A stretch of DNA of 64,000 bases from Saksenaea vasiformis B4078. Taxonomy: Eukaryota > Mucoromycota > Mucoromycetes > Mucorales > Saksenaeaceae. Under the pieces are notes generated by a model. The model saw only the letters and a program-made list of their open reading frames with translations. It did not search any database and was not told where the DNA came from. The position numbers were made by a program, and so were the translations under genes. The stretch's first letter is position 1, and each line of letters begins with the position of its first letter. Where the stretch lies: assembly GCA_000697055.1 (NCBI GenBank), contig JNDT01001856.1, positions 1 through 64,000 on the forward strand. The letters run 5' to 3'. Positions 21,946 through 35,100 of this stretch are shown here, in pieces.

Positions 21946-24900
21946 GGTCCTGGGAATCCATCACTGAAGTGACTTGATACAAGTCTCTGGTTATCTCGAT
22001 GCGAACTATTCCTTGGATTAACGCGAGACAACACCTTTTCAGCACAAAGACGCATCCCTTAGCGTCTCATAATATTTATCTGACGCAAACGTTGATTCCA
22101 AATCCAGTAAATTCTACATTTGTATCGTCAGATAAAGAAGATCGGTTTTATCCGAACATGACTTGTATAGGGTGCCCCTCACGTATCAGCACAGGGAGGT
22201 GAGCGCAGTTTCGCTAGATGCGTATTGTGACTCCACTGTTCGACACTCTGTAGCTTGACCTGGAAAGTTGAACCACTTCGTTCAAATATTTTCGGTTGTA
22301 AAAGCGCATTGGACATTGCGGCCAGGAGCCTTTAAATGGAATTGTCAGTTATGGGGAATAATTGCGTGATATGGGGACTTGCAGGAGAAGAGATCGAGTT
22401 GTCGGCGAGGTATGCAACTAAGGGGGACTGTATACTGATAGATGCAACGATAGATGATGACGGGTTGGCTTGGTAAATGTCAAACAAAAAAAAAGCTGAG
22501 TCGTTGCGATACATGGACGTTTTTCAGTGTGATGAATGAGCGAAGGCAGGATAACGACTAGACATGGTGATGCAGTCAATTTTCGTCACGGTGAGAAAAT
22601 GGTAATCTATCGTTTGTGCCATATAAAGACTAATTAGCATCTTACAAGGCTTGTGCTAGGTGCTTATCATCTGCAACATATTCTAGTAACTTTTTCCTCC
22701 TTGTCATTGACTTGTAAAGTGAGAATAGAGTATCCATGCTTCAAGACGTCGTTGAATGACAAAACGGCAAGCTTGAGCGCGTATAAGCAAAAGAAATGGT
22801 GGATGGTGCCAACCTTGGCTTTCCCGAAACTAAAGGATTTTGGAAATGCGTGCTGGACCAATGTGGATACAACGATGTCCGGATGGAATTAGTGGCCAGC
22901 GCATCCTCCTTGTTTGCCCACCATAATATGATCTTTTTCGTTGTATTCGCCGCCTGCGGATGACAGCAACGGATGATAATACCAGATTTGTACCTCTGTC
23001 TCCCCAACTTCTTTTGGTTTACACTGGGACGAACCGATAGTTTCACCAACTTACAGTGAACATTGACGAAGGAGACGAAAAGGATTTCATATTAGTATTT
23101 AGACGCGCTCTTTTCTCTACCGAACAATGTTAATTACAAACCGCAGATCGAACGTTTACCTATTACCAAAAGAAGGGCCTATAGTTCCAAAAGCTGCTGA
23201 GTAATGTATAATTGCATGTAGCTCTTGTTGTAGACTATAGCATGAATACAATGCTGACAATGGAAACGGTATTGCCCGAAAGCACGCAAAACGTGAGCCC
23301 GCAACCTGTTTCCCGAGTGTTCCGCTTTTTTTGACCGAGCTTTTCGACGTTAATTTAGTCTGGTATTCCAGAAGAAGCAAGAGGAGAGCTGCGTAAAAAA
23401 TTTGAAGGTCTGACTATTTATATTCTCGGCATTTATAAATCGATTAGAGAGAAATGCGCATTGTCCGTCAAGCAATCGACTGAATACACATAACAGTTGT
23501 TCTACTTGAGGTTTAGATGATTTAATTTTCTTCAGAGGCATTCTTTTCTACACAAATTTTACTAGTGAAATTGGAAGAATTGCAAAGTGGAATTGGAAAG
23601 GATAAAAAAGGTGAATAAAAAAGGGGACAAACAAGTGCATCAAATCGGGAAGGAATCGTACACAAAGAAATGGATGAGTAAAGCTTGTTCAAGTGATCAG
23701 CACAGTAAGTACAGGACAGATACATGTACATTTTATTCTAAGCGCAGTAACAGGGAACTATAACATATTCATCTCGTGTTGTCTGGATTATGCTCTTTTA
23801 ACATGTCCGAATCCCAAGTCATAAAGCGATGAAAGTACACGCCATCTATTTTAATCCCAGATGGTCCAATAAAAACTAAGATATGGTAAGGAGGTTCCAC
23901 CTCAGATGGCCAAACCTATTTCATAATTTCCCCGATACACTGCAGCATTGTGACTAAGATCTTCCAAGGGGGAGTAGGATATAGAGTGAATTCGAAAAAG
24001 AGATATTCCAAGTCCACCTGCAATGCATCGATGTCTGACTAAAAATTTGTGTTGAAAAGCAACTGCATTCCACTGCGCGCATGACTTTTAGTTATATTCA
24101 AGTTTGTGTAACTAACCTGTCCATCGTTTATAGGTGTACATCAAACAATCTGAAATGCTTGTTGTAGATTGCAGTGTAATGTCAACAGGTGTGATAAGCA
24201 TCAGACATGGCCATCTGACATCAAACAAAAAAGGGTAAGGGATCTTGTGCAAGCTTAAACCAAAAATTATCTCCATAAAGGGATATATATCATTTGTCAA
24301 TTACTGCTGTGATAAATATACCAATAGGAGCGAAGAGAGACAACGATAGGGTATAATGACGTGTTTCATCGATTCAAATCGTGTAAAGCCATCTTGTTTT
24401 TACAGGGTTAAACAGGCTTTGTTTATAAAAGAAAAAAGACTATTTTATTTTAGGCAAGTAAATAAGGAAATTGGCATTTTTGAGCCATTCAAGCCCAAAA
24501 AGTTACGGGGAGTGAGAAAAGAGACAGAGGCACAGTTACTTGACCAAAATAGGTACATTGCATCGGAGAATCAGTCCGCGACTAGTTTGCGTACAGACGA
24601 CATTTCGGCAACAATATGTAAAAGAGAAAGCGGAGGATTAAGAAAATATATAATCGGTAAGTCGTAAGCTGAAATGACAGTGATACGAAGTTCTGAAGGT
24701 TCGATCGGTGATTCAATGTAGCCGGGGAGACCTGTGTGGCGCGGGCACACTAAAAGTAGAAAAGCCACAAAATCCGGCTTGGCATTGTCAATTTGCACAA
24801 ACCTTCCCATTGAAAAAGGCTTACCTTAACTTGATTCCCCTTTCCTTCTTTCTTCTATTTTTTTCCCTTTTACTCCTTGCATCCGCACGACCTATATATT

Positions 24901-24998
24901 TTTCTACCTTTCCTTGTATATAACTTGGCATTTTTTCTTTTTTTACCTTTATCTTCCGTTTGGAACCAATAATTTGAGGCGCCATCCCCTACTCGACA
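21946..24998. other. 3-kb region without a supported gene
   Basis: Mostly AT-rich. Around 22795-22975 (+) one frame reads like coding sequence (MVDGANLGFPETKGFWKCV; NDVRMELVASASSLF) but is closed off by stops on both sides; it may be a gene remnant. The segment just before 24999 has pyrimidine-rich promoter-like sequence for the zinc-finger gene. Confidence 0.45.
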
Positions 24999-26590
24999 AT
25001 GACTACAGCAACGGAACAGAATCCACCAATGCAGGAACAGTGGGAAAATCAGCCACAACAGCATGAGGCACCGATATCTTTATCATCTTTATTAAACGGA
25101 AAACAGAGTGACAACCCACATGGTAACCGTCAGGAATATTTGCCAACGCCAGTGACACCAGCAACCAGTTTCCCAACTTCGTCCTTGACGACATCTGCAA
25201 CTCTCATGTTACCCACACTGGTTAATGACGCTGGTTCACTTCAACAACGTAGACATAGTAATCAACCTGAACAACAACCAATAACAACAACAACAACAGC
25301 AGCAACAACAAAGGCTACAAATGGTAGTGGCTATGGCTCTTTTGCACTTCAAACGCCTACCAACAACAACAGTACAACTACCAGTACAGCGGCTAAACGC
25401 ACTTCAACGCCAGGTTCGGACAAGCCCTATGTTTGCCACGAGTGCAACCAAACGTTCAGCCGACCACACAATCTCAAATCACATCTTACGACGCATTCTT
25501 CTGAACGACCTTTTCAGGCAAGTGTCTCAAACTAAATTTAGTCTCCACCACGAGCGCACTAATACTTTTGCGTGCGTTATACAGTGTGATGTGTGCAAAC
25601 ATCATTTCCGGCGCCATCACGACTTAAAGCGACATCAGAAACTACATACGGGTGAGAGACCGTATGTTTGCAAAGTTTGCCACCGTTCCTTTGCACGTCT
25701 CGATGCACTTAACCGACACCGACGTGCAGAAGGTGGCACGGCCTGCAGCGCGGTACACCAGAATCAACGAAGTCCGAACAACGCCACGTCTTCTCCTCGC
25801 CATGCGTCTCGTGGCGCCGCCCCTTCACCCACTCCCCGCCCCGTCATTCCACAGCTACACATCCCTCATCCGGCTTCGCAGCCGTTTCCCAATGAAGTCT
25901 ATCCTCATCCGACTCAAAAAGTAACTTCAACAACAGCAGCCACAACTCCCTCCTCTACTGCTACTACCCCTACAACTGCTGCCGATACCACTACTACTAT
26001 TTCTTCTTCTTCTTCTTCTTCTTCTTCTTCTTCTACTATTACCACTACATCCAGTATGAACAACAAAAACCATCTGTTACCCTCACCAAGTGTTCTTTCC
26101 CGCTTGCCTGTATCCGAAAGCGCCGATCTAATGCCTATTTACAAGCTGCAACTCTCACCTCCAAAATCTCCCGCCGACAGCCTGCGGTCTGCGCCCTATC
26201 GCACATGGTCTTATCCACCCACATCACAAGACCATCGCACGCTCCCACCAGCGCCACCGTCATCTGCAACAAACGACCACGTTGCGTGGGAACGTCTAGA
26301 AAAGGAGAATCAAGGCTTACGGGAACAGATCGCCAAACTACGTGCAGAACATCCAACGGATGAAATCAACGCACTCAAGTCTCGGTTGCATGACCTAGAA
26401 GTAGAGGTATTTTTTCAGCCTTGTGATCATCGATCGTTTTCGTTTTTTTCTAATACCGTGCTTTTTTTAGAACAAGGTTTTGCGATCTTTGATCACTGAT
26501 GGGAAGCAGTGCAAAAGCATTAGTAAACACTTGGATGAAGTCAAGAGTGAACCATCCTCTCCCAAGAAACGACGTCTGGAGACAGACTAA
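24999..26590 (+). CDS. C2H2 zinc-finger transcription factor, Crz1/Prz1-like
   Basis: Exons 24999-25517, 25585-26406 and 26471-26590 total 1461 nt (486 aa). The first intron has a GC donor (CAG|gcaagt). Three tandem fingers lie at about residues 145-230: YVCHECNQTFSRPHNLKSH, CDVCKHHFRRHHDLKRHQ and YVCKVCHRSFARLDALNRH, the last a C2HC type finishing EGGTAC. This arrangement (two C2H2 plus FARLDALNRH) is typical of fungal Crz1/Prz1-type calcineurin-responsive factors. The N-terminus is Thr/Asn/Gln-rich. The middle has a 9-10 residue serine run, a short coiled coil (LEKENQGLREQIAKL) and a C-terminal PKKRRL nuclear signal. No obvious PxIxIT calcineurin dock was identified, so calcineurin control is not shown. 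Confidence 0.88.
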
Positions 26591-26780
26591 TTCAAACTCA
26601 TTTTCTTATGTTCTCTTTTACTTCTGTTTTACCCTTTTGTAAATAAAAGCCTACGATCACCCCCTTTCTCCCCCCTAGATATCCGTTTTGCCGTGGCTGA
26701 AATACATAAGGGTCCCTTTCTTTTTATGTGGCTAAATGGATGCGATTATCCCGATATGTATTAAATGTGGTAAAGCTTGT

Positions 26781-27586
26781 CTACAAAGGGTTATAGCCAT
26801 CTTCAATGGCCACGTCGTCCTTGGAAAAACAACCGTGCATATAGGTGAAGCCTGCAATAGTGAAGCAGGCAAATGCAACGCCAACCATAGGCAGTCCAGG
26901 ACCTAACGTGGCTTCCAAGTGTGGGTACACGGTATTCAATTCCTTGACTCCGTTCTCGTACATGACTGAGCATTGAGCTATCAATAAAAGTGCTAACACC
27001 GACGAACCCCATGCAAGGAAGCCACGTGAGTAATGCTCGTCTTGCACATAACGATATAATGCCGCCCGAGCTACACCAATCACCAAGGCAGCGCCACCGC
27101 AGATCAAACAAAGAACACTAGCGGGAAATATCTTGGGGTTGTGAAGTGGCATCGCAGTCGCAAGTGGGTTCAGATCCGTATCCTGCTCGATCGCATCCTT
27201 CACCAGACGCGGATAAGTCTCGTTCAACATCTGACTCACCACGACATCTAATTCAGCTAATCAACAAAACTCACCTGCACTTCTTTTTTTTTGTTTTGTC
27301 ATGGCGGAATGGACTTACCAAAAGGGACAATCATGACGCCGTCATCCGAGAAACACTGGGTGACCTTGTCCTGTACGCAGTAACCTTGCCAACCATAAAA
27401 AATCGCAAGATTCCCAGCAGGCCGATCGGTAACCTTGGCGAAATAAAGTGATTGACCCGAAGCCGATCGACAGCCGACCAAACACAGTAGCACCAGGATG
27501 AACCCGACCAATGAAAAGAACATGCCAAAGTAATTGTACCGTGATGGCCGCACACGCAGTGCAAACTTGCGAGATTTTTCGGTCAT
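26781..27586 (-). CDS. four-span membrane protein, Fig1/claudin-like
   Basis: Exons 27586-27319 and 27256-26781 total 744 nt (247 aa). The first span (YFGMFFSLVGFILVLLCLVG) is followed by an extracellular loop with GWQGYCVQDKVTQC, the G-x-x-G-x-C(n)C motif of the claudin/Fig1 superfamily. Three further spans follow (FPASVLCLICGGAALVIGVA; GSSVLALLLIAQCSVMY; VGVAFACFTIAGFTY), and the acidic cytosolic end is DDVAIEDGYNPL. In yeasts Fig1 helps low-affinity calcium entry and membrane fusion during mating, while Sur7/PalI relatives sit in cortical domains. Assignment within the superfamily is uncertain. It is convergent with the Crz1-like factor, with stop codons about 190 bp apart; a functional link through calcium is only a suggestion. 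Confidence 0.75.
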
Positions 27587-28952
27587 GCTTACATTAGAAT
27601 AAGAAAGAAGAAGAAAAAAGTAAAACTGCCACAGAAAAAAAATAAGGTAAAATTTGGTGCACAGACACCGCCAAAAGCTTCGGCGGGAAAAAAAGAAAAA
27701 AGAAAATTGTGCTCGCTGATAGATAATTCCACATTGAATACGATGTAAAATCCAAGATCTTTTTTGTTTCAATGCCTGTCCCACGTGTACATGATCATCT
27801 TGACTTCATGAGAGATTTACTGTGGCGGATAAAATCACCTGCGATCGGTAATTGGTTCTTGGCATGGTATTCTCGTAGCCTCCTTATCGTTTCAAATCCC
27901 GAACGAAGGAGCTTACCGTTTCTCGTCCCGAAAACATGTTGTCGGTGTCACACTCCTTGGATTTGAATCGTTTCAAGTTTCATTCTATACAGACCTTTTC
28001 GCAATCACTAATTAGCCTCTTTCATTGTGAGGATGACATGACTCTTCATCTCAGAATCGACTGGTGCGCAATGTTACTTGTTATAGAGCAAAGCTTCCAC
28101 ACCTTCAACAAGTGTTCAACTGGCGAAAAGAAAAAAAAAGGAAACAACTAACTTATCCGCAGGATAGCTCAGCAGTTGTCGTCTGATCTGAGAATAATGG
28201 AGACTTTCTAGCAGAAAGAACGTGCATAGTTATGTCCACGCAGAATCGATCATTTTCTGCTCCGTAACCCGGCGGCTTTATTTTCTTCACTAGTCAAAGA
28301 ATCATGCATTTCCACTTTGACACGCAAGGAAATCAACGCCGTGGTTGGTATTCGACGTTGATGTAGGTGAAAAAGTTGTTCTTATCGAAGAATGAACAAG
28401 ACTTGCAGTGGAGCTCTTTATTCACCTGCTTCTGTTTACCCAGCGGATAAAGTAACGTGTATTTTTTCGGAGGTCTCACAGAGACGCTTATTAATTTTCA
28501 CAGAAGAAAAGAAACTCGACCTATTAAATATGATACTCAATTGCAAGGATTTAACTTACCTAGCGCTTTCTGCATTGCTAACGTACTAGGCACTTATGAG
28601 CTGAACATTCTGTAGTCTTTTCAATACTTCTTTTTTAGTTGAAACATATAACGACTCTTTAAGAACGTACCAACATGTATAGAAATTAACGTGTGAACTA
28701 CTACGTTTTTATACAGCAAAAAGTAGGAGTGTTTCCAGCAATCATCTCTTTATTTACATGTAGATTAAAATTTAGCTGCACAATGTATCTATCTTTTGTA
28801 ACCTAGACTGACTTCGCCCCCTTCCTTTGATGTCATGTCGATCCCTATGTTAAGTGTAACAACCATTTTACTTTTATCATCATCATTATTTAGTCAATAA
28901 GGATGATACTTGTGTAAAAAAAAACTTTTGAGGCAAATACAATATTTATCTC
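27587..28952. other. intergenic, no supported gene
   Basis: Divergent promoter region between the Fig1-like gene and the Nem1-like phosphatase. Only short frames seen. Confidence 0.6.
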
Positions 28953-30280
28953 ATGAGAGAAGGCGGAAAAACTGATCAGTGCGGTTCCCATTTTTGGGAG
29001 ATGGGGCCAGAGCTGGGTGACGGCGTTTCTGGCAGCCTGCCCTTTTTCCACCTGCTTATTGGACTGTCTGGGCCAGGTTGCCTTTCCTCTCTTCTCCTCG
29101 TCCTCCTCATGATTTCAGTTCTCTCTTCCCCCAGTAATAACAACGGCAGCAACAGTACTTCCACAACCGTTGCTGGCGATGGTCCCACGATGACACCACT
29201 TGCTTCCTCCTTTTCATCCACCAACACAACAACATCAACTACGACCATACCTGCTTTACGGCGACGGAGAGACAAGCTCTTTTTATCTCATATATTTCAT
29301 TATCTCACCTTAGTTTATGAATACGTATTCTCCCTCTTCCATATGCGCCGAAAATTAATTGAAGGCCCCAAGACAACCACTTCATATTCCTCGTCAACCT
29401 CGCACGTATCAACAGCAATGGACCCCAAAAGGGGCAATGTTACAAAACCAGCAACTGCATCAAAGACCTCCAACAAAGCTGCACTTCAATATTACAAAGG
29501 AAAAACGTTAGTATTAGATCTAGACGAGACACTGGTGCATTCTGTTCGCCTTGGGTCAGAGGATACCCTGCAAGTCAGCAAGTCGATTAAACACAAAAAA
29601 ATCGAAGTACAACATGACAGACAAAGTCTTTTATATGAAGTTTATAAACGGCCACATGCGGATTTTTTTCTTAAAACGGTACCATCCCTAATGAAAAAGA
29701 GAAACATGACCTAACCTCGATTTTCTCTGGAACTAGATCAGTCAGTGGTATAAGGTCGTCATTTTCACTGCATCTATGGCCGAATACGCCAATCCAGTGA
29801 TTGACTGGCTGGACCAGGATCAAAACCTCATTTCACAGCGGTATTTCAGACAGGTCAGTAATAAAAAAGCGGAGGACTGGGGGACGAGCGGAACAACACA
29901 AAGTTTGGGGAAGTATGGATTTCTCACCATCCATACACTTATAGGCTTGCATCGTTCGCAATGGCAACTTTGTCAAGGATATATCACTAGCTGAACCAGA
30001 CCTCGCTAAAGTATGCCTTGTGGATAACAGCCCTGCTGCGTTCGAGCTTTTTCAAGGTAAATCCCTACTTGGACACCCGTGACCGTTTTTGGGGAACAAA
30101 CCCATCGGAAAAGGCAAACGTAAACTGACTGCATTTGTAGAAAATGGCATTTCCCTACCAGGATGGATTTCAAACCCCAACGACGAATGCCTGTTAGATC
30201 TTTTACCATTGTTAGATGCGCTACGATTTACAGCAGATGTTCGGAGTATTCTGAAGTTGCGACGAATGGGTACCGCTTAA
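28953..30280 (+). CDS. NEM1: Nem1/CTDNEP1-type FCP1-like phosphatase
   Basis: Exons 28953-29678, 29737-29853, 29945-30056 and 30141-30280 total 1095 nt (364 aa). The N-terminal half has a hydrophobic segment ([15 protein letters not shown]), a low-complexity Ser/Thr/Asn region and a second membrane-associated stretch. The catalytic domain begins [15 protein letters not shown] with the DxDxT nucleophile motif and continues through [50 protein letters not shown] and [18 protein letters not shown], the standard Nem1/Dullard order. The enzyme, with Spo7, dephosphorylates the phosphatidate phosphatase Pah1/lipin at the ER and nuclear membrane and so steers lipids toward triacylglycerol. The exact start codon is uncertain, since the first 30 residues are unusual for the family; a downstream methionine is possible. 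Confidence 0.93.
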
Positions 30281-30664
30281 CAAAAGTAAAAAGTTACGGC
30301 TTTTTCTCCTTGGTTATACCAAATACCCATGTTTCCTTGAGATCGTTAGCGAAGTAATCGATCAAGTACAAACTGCAATGCATCTCTCGGCAGAAAATAC
30401 AATACGCTACTTTATTACCTATTGTTAATCATACGTCTCCTTAGTAACTATCATTTTGCTCAGCTATATCAATAGATAGAAGCTTCTTCTTCCCAAAATA
30501 TGTCCGCAAAAGAGGCGTAACCAGACTAATTTTTCATTGCTACACAAGTTTGTAAATGTTCAAACTGGGAAAGTTTCGATGTCCATGAAGATTCATCTGT
30601 GATTTGTTCCGAGGACGGAGTGTGGGGAAAACAATTTTGATTCCGTTTCCTATTTTACTCTATA
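30281..30664. other. intergenic after the Nem1-like gene
   Basis: No gene seen; 3' flank of the phosphatase. Confidence 0.6.
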
Positions 30665-30682
30665 TTGAAATACACGTTACGC

Positions 30683-30960
30683 TTCTTTCGTCCTGAACAA
30701 ACTGCCAATTGTTCACCCCAAGCAGCGACGCCAGATCACATATTGGCAGAACATTTGGCCAAAGCTGTGCGACATTCTGTTGCAAATCGATGCTCTCTAT
30801 CACGCACCCGAGCAATTTCAGGCCGCCCCTCTGCTCCCCGAACGATTAGCAATGATTTTCTGCTAAGGCTGAAGTCTTCACCTACAACCTCCCGATGCGG
30901 CACGGCTACAACCACAGCCCTTTTGACTCCCCTTTTCCCGCTATCTCCCTCCCCAGTCTA
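30683..30960 (+). pseudogene. possible coding remnant or exon of an unrecognised gene
   Basis: One frame reads HPKQRRQITYWQNIWPKLCD followed by ILLQIDALYHAPEQFQ, strikingly protein-like, and stops at a TAA near 30866. A shifted frame then continues AEVFTYNLPMRHGYNHSPFD. A third frame stays open through the whole stretch (30665-30961) with poor composition. The change of frame without splice signals suggests a frameshifted remnant. Family unknown. Confidence 0.35.
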
Positions 30961-31599
30961 GCTTCCTTTCTTTCCTATTTGTTCTCTGTTATCTCTTCAT
31001 TATAGTACGGATTCTCCCTTCCGATCTTTTTTCTCTCACTTTTCTTCCATTTCGTCATCCCTTAGATCTGATACTCTTTACCTTTTTCTTTTTCCCTTCG
31101 CTCACAAAGTTTTTTTTTCTATCCATTTTTCTCCGAGACGGAGCAAGAGTGGACATGTTAAATCACGAAGCACTCACAGTCATTCAATAAAAATACAAAT
31201 ATTCACCTACATTTTAGGCTACTCTAAAATAAAATTTTGCGCCCAGAAAGAACCAATCTTGCACTGAAAAGAAAACGAGCGTACGTAGTTAGTATGTCAG
31301 TTATGGCAGAAAGGGCATTTATTACTTACATGAAGGTGGTCCCTCCTATGGACGCAAAATAGATTGGAGTGGCGTATAACATATTTCATTTCATGGTTAG
31401 TAAATGGAATGATATTGCTATCTTTACCGCTTTTGCCAGATGCTTCCTTTGGGGATGCCTGGATATATCGTTTTCCTATTGCATCAAAGACATACTGGAC
31501 TCGTCCGGTTACACGATCTTTCTATCGCTTTCAAGGCTGCGTGTTTTCGTTTTCCAGAGAATTTCCCATACGTTGGATTGATAAAGAATCCGAATAAAA

Positions 31600-32125
31600 T
31601 GTATTGGAAAAAAAAAAACAAGAAAAAGGAAAAAGAAGTGATCCCGTTAAATGCGCGTCACTTTCCGTCGTCTGAGACATCCTTCTTGTGCGAGAGAAAA
31701 GGGACCTATCTCCAATGCATTTTTTGCATGCGACGACGGAATCCTGTTTCTGAGGCACCGCTTGTATGAGTTAAAAGAACCTGGTCACTGATTCACCCTT
31801 TGCATGACGTAAAAAAACCGTACCTTTCACACACCTCTTGCATGAAATAAAAATATCCGATCGTTGAACGCCTTTTGCAGGAGACAAAGAACCCTACCTT
31901 TAACACGTCCTTTCCACGAGACAATGAAATCCAGTCTCCGATACATCTTTTGCGTTAGATAATGGGAAGCTATCAGTGACACAAACGCAACATGGAAGAG
32001 TATGATACGCAAATCATAGAGTTGGACGAATGTAAAAATACGGACTTCAAAGCGCTGAGTTCAGATGGAAGTAACACCAAATACCTTCAAATAGACGCAA
32101 AGTCTTGAGGAAAATCCTATAGTAA
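31600..32125 (+). repeat. dispersed repeat family A, copy 2 (tail only)
   Basis: Collinear with 6720-7250, including gacgacggaatcctgtttct and cagtgacacaaacgcaacat. It lacks the head block present in copies 1, 3 and 4. Same orientation as copy 1, about 25 kb apart. Confidence 0.85.
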
Positions 32126-35100
32126 CAGGTCAACTAAGATGGATTTTCTCGTCGCTCAACGTCTGGTCATCTTTGACCTACCAAAATCCGTCTCCGAGGA
32201 AGTATGTAACATGATGTGTTTGCTATTCATCTGATGAACAAACAAAAGGACGTATAGTCGTTGAATCCCATTTTTTCTGTTATTTCCGTTGAGTGACAAC
32301 ATGATGTAATGGCCTAGTGATCCTTAAAAGACGCGGAAGTGATATATATGGTTTGTACCTCTTTTAGGTGATTAACACAATAACTGCCTAAGTAGATCAT
32401 CTGCTACATTAGTATAAAATAAATAATAAAACATGACGTGCAGGATCTTGCATCTATACTTCCACCAAGCTCACGACAGGACAACATTTCATTTGAATTG
32501 GTGATATTATGCTTTAACAGATAGCTTATATATAAAAAGTACCTCGTAACTTTACCTTTTGTAGGTTTTTCCACCTCTCATCTACGTTGCATGGCCTGTT
32601 AATAAAAACACTGAAAACTCAAGCCGCTAAAATGCAAGATAGTAAGAACGAGACATCCCACCCGCTTGCAATTCACAGCCGATCCATAGTGAACATCTGA
32701 ATCACAGATTCAGGAGTGCAGAAACAAAAAAAAAAGTTACCTGGTAAACATCCTAAATGTTCCATCCAAAGGATCTCGTCTTTTCGTAACCCCTAAGAAA
32801 CGGAACTTAAGAGGACGTTTGTTCATATAGACAGATCTGCTTGTGCTGTTATCGTCGGTGTGATGAATTTCCGTCAGATGCTATTATTTGCAGTAGCACT
32901 GTTTTAGAACCCCCCTCGTCATGGTCCTTTGATCATAACTTATTGCGTGTCATTATCCAATTTGTTGTATCAATGTGGAAACACTCAGGAATCCTAGCGA
33001 GTAATTTTCTCAAGGTACTTTACCAGTTTTGAAAACACTAACACTTGACGCTCTGGACTATACTTGACTAACTAAAAATCTAGGGTAGTTTCGACGTACC
33101 TGGTATTGATTGCACTCAGTTATAAACTTGCTTCTGGAGTTATGTAGTTTACAATATCATAATCATTTGAGTTTGTACAAATAGGAATATTTTACAATTG
33201 AATGCCCAACTTTGACTAATTGAGCTACATTAACCTGGAGATCGGGAAGAAAAAGCACTTGCTGGGCTACAAGAAGCTGCGTTTGGTTTTGCGAGAGCCA
33301 TTGTAAGCATAACTCTGTTGGAACCAGTATCATTGCTATTTTTGTCCGAGACCGTCTCATTGTCATGTATTGTGCTTTATGCCAAGTATTTGAATACAAA
33401 AAGAAAATGAAAGAGATTTCGACCTCACAAATGAAATACAGAGGAGGTTTGTCAGTGCTGGTTCCGAAAATAATGCAAGCAAAGAGGTAGAATGAAGGCA
33501 AATCCATTTGATTACCAGACTATCCTAACCAATTAAGACCAACGAAGCTTGTGCGTTCGTGAACATCCGCACTTTGACCAAATAGACTTTTAGCGCTGTT
33601 AATCATGGACATCGCTCAGGATACTGTTAATGTCGATCTCCGACTGGAAAGGTTTCCTCTTCCGTATTACTTTTAGCCCATGTTTTCTGCTTAGTAAAGT
33701 TTACACCATGAATTTCCAGATTTTAAAGTGCTTCATTAGCTTAATTGACAGCCGCAGCTGACGAACCTGTATTAATGATGCAAAAATTTTCTATAGTACG
33801 TTCAAGCTTGCAATCTTGGATTCAAAAGATATTAACAATTCTAATACATCTACTAACTCACGTAAGCTTGTTAACAGAAATAGCGGTAGGACGAGTGTGT
33901 AACTGACAATATTGGAAATAGAATTCAATTTGGCTAAACGAAATCAATTACCTAATATTCTCCAACAAACAGTGCGTTATTACATCCTAGGTGATCGGAT
34001 CGGCTTTAACTATTCCAGATTCTTAGATTCTATTGAAACCCCTGGCTTGCGATTCAACAGATTTTTTTATCGACTGATTCCAAATTAAATTCCATCAAGG
34101 TCCTCATTTCCATGATAATCATTGAAATGGGCTTATAGTGCGCAATTGTGGAAGGCGGATACCGACGTGCACACTCTCTTCCATACTCATCTCAATTGAA
34201 TACTATTGAACAATATTAGCCTTAGGAATTATTGACAATCCCATCTCTTGATTCGATGGTCGCTTTATAATAACACTTTCTGGATATCTCACGAAAGCAG
34301 AAGCCTATTTTTTTATTGCATTATTCTTAGCTCCATACAAGCGCAGACGTACGATAAAAATAATAAAAGTCAAACAATGGGAAATAGTGCTTACCCACAC
34401 AAACATATACTTTTCTCTTATGTAACGCTGAGCCATCTAGATTACACAAAAGGTCTGCTCGCCTCAGCTTAGTTCTCTCATTCTTTTTTCTTGCGGGTCC
34501 CTACGTGAGATACCAACAACAATATTAATAATCATTGTAGCCGCACAGTTGCGCAATACATAAGAATAACTTCAGCGCGATTTCAGATGATAAGTCAAAA
34601 AGATTGCAGTCATTTGTTTGCATACAATAACTAAATGTTATTGTTCTGATCCAACGGTGTTCAGATTTGGACAGTGGGATTATCAATACCTTGTAACTTC
34701 CGCTTCTGCGCCTTATTTTGAGAGAAATTCTAGGAAGGTGCTACTAGAGGTCGGCGATGCTGCTTAATTTAACCATCGCCGCATTCAATTACATCTTCGG
34801 AGATAATCAAGCTTCCCCAGCAGAAAGCGTGTTACTTGTTTGCTGCAATAAACGATTATTTGAAATGGGTGCCAACAATGCCTTCAGTGATAAGACATTT
34901 TATAAATGCAGAGAAAAAACATACCAAGGTTGAAAATCAAATTGTTTGTGCACTTTCAAACATTGGACGAAAAGACGGTCGAGAAATACAAGAAAATGTC
35001 AAGAATTGGTAGTTCTCGGTCCCCTTTTTCCATAGTAGATCATTACTCAATCAATCATTTCATCGATTATTTCATGATATTTGCCTGAATTGCCTAGATA

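Noticed and set aside
28160..28210. ggatagctcagcagttgtcgtctgatc, tRNA-like look
   Set aside because: The A-box-like piece has no matching B box or acceptor stem.
33163..33507. 114-codon minus-strand frame in the gene desert
   Set aside because: No family recognised, isolated, AT-rich composition; could be chance.
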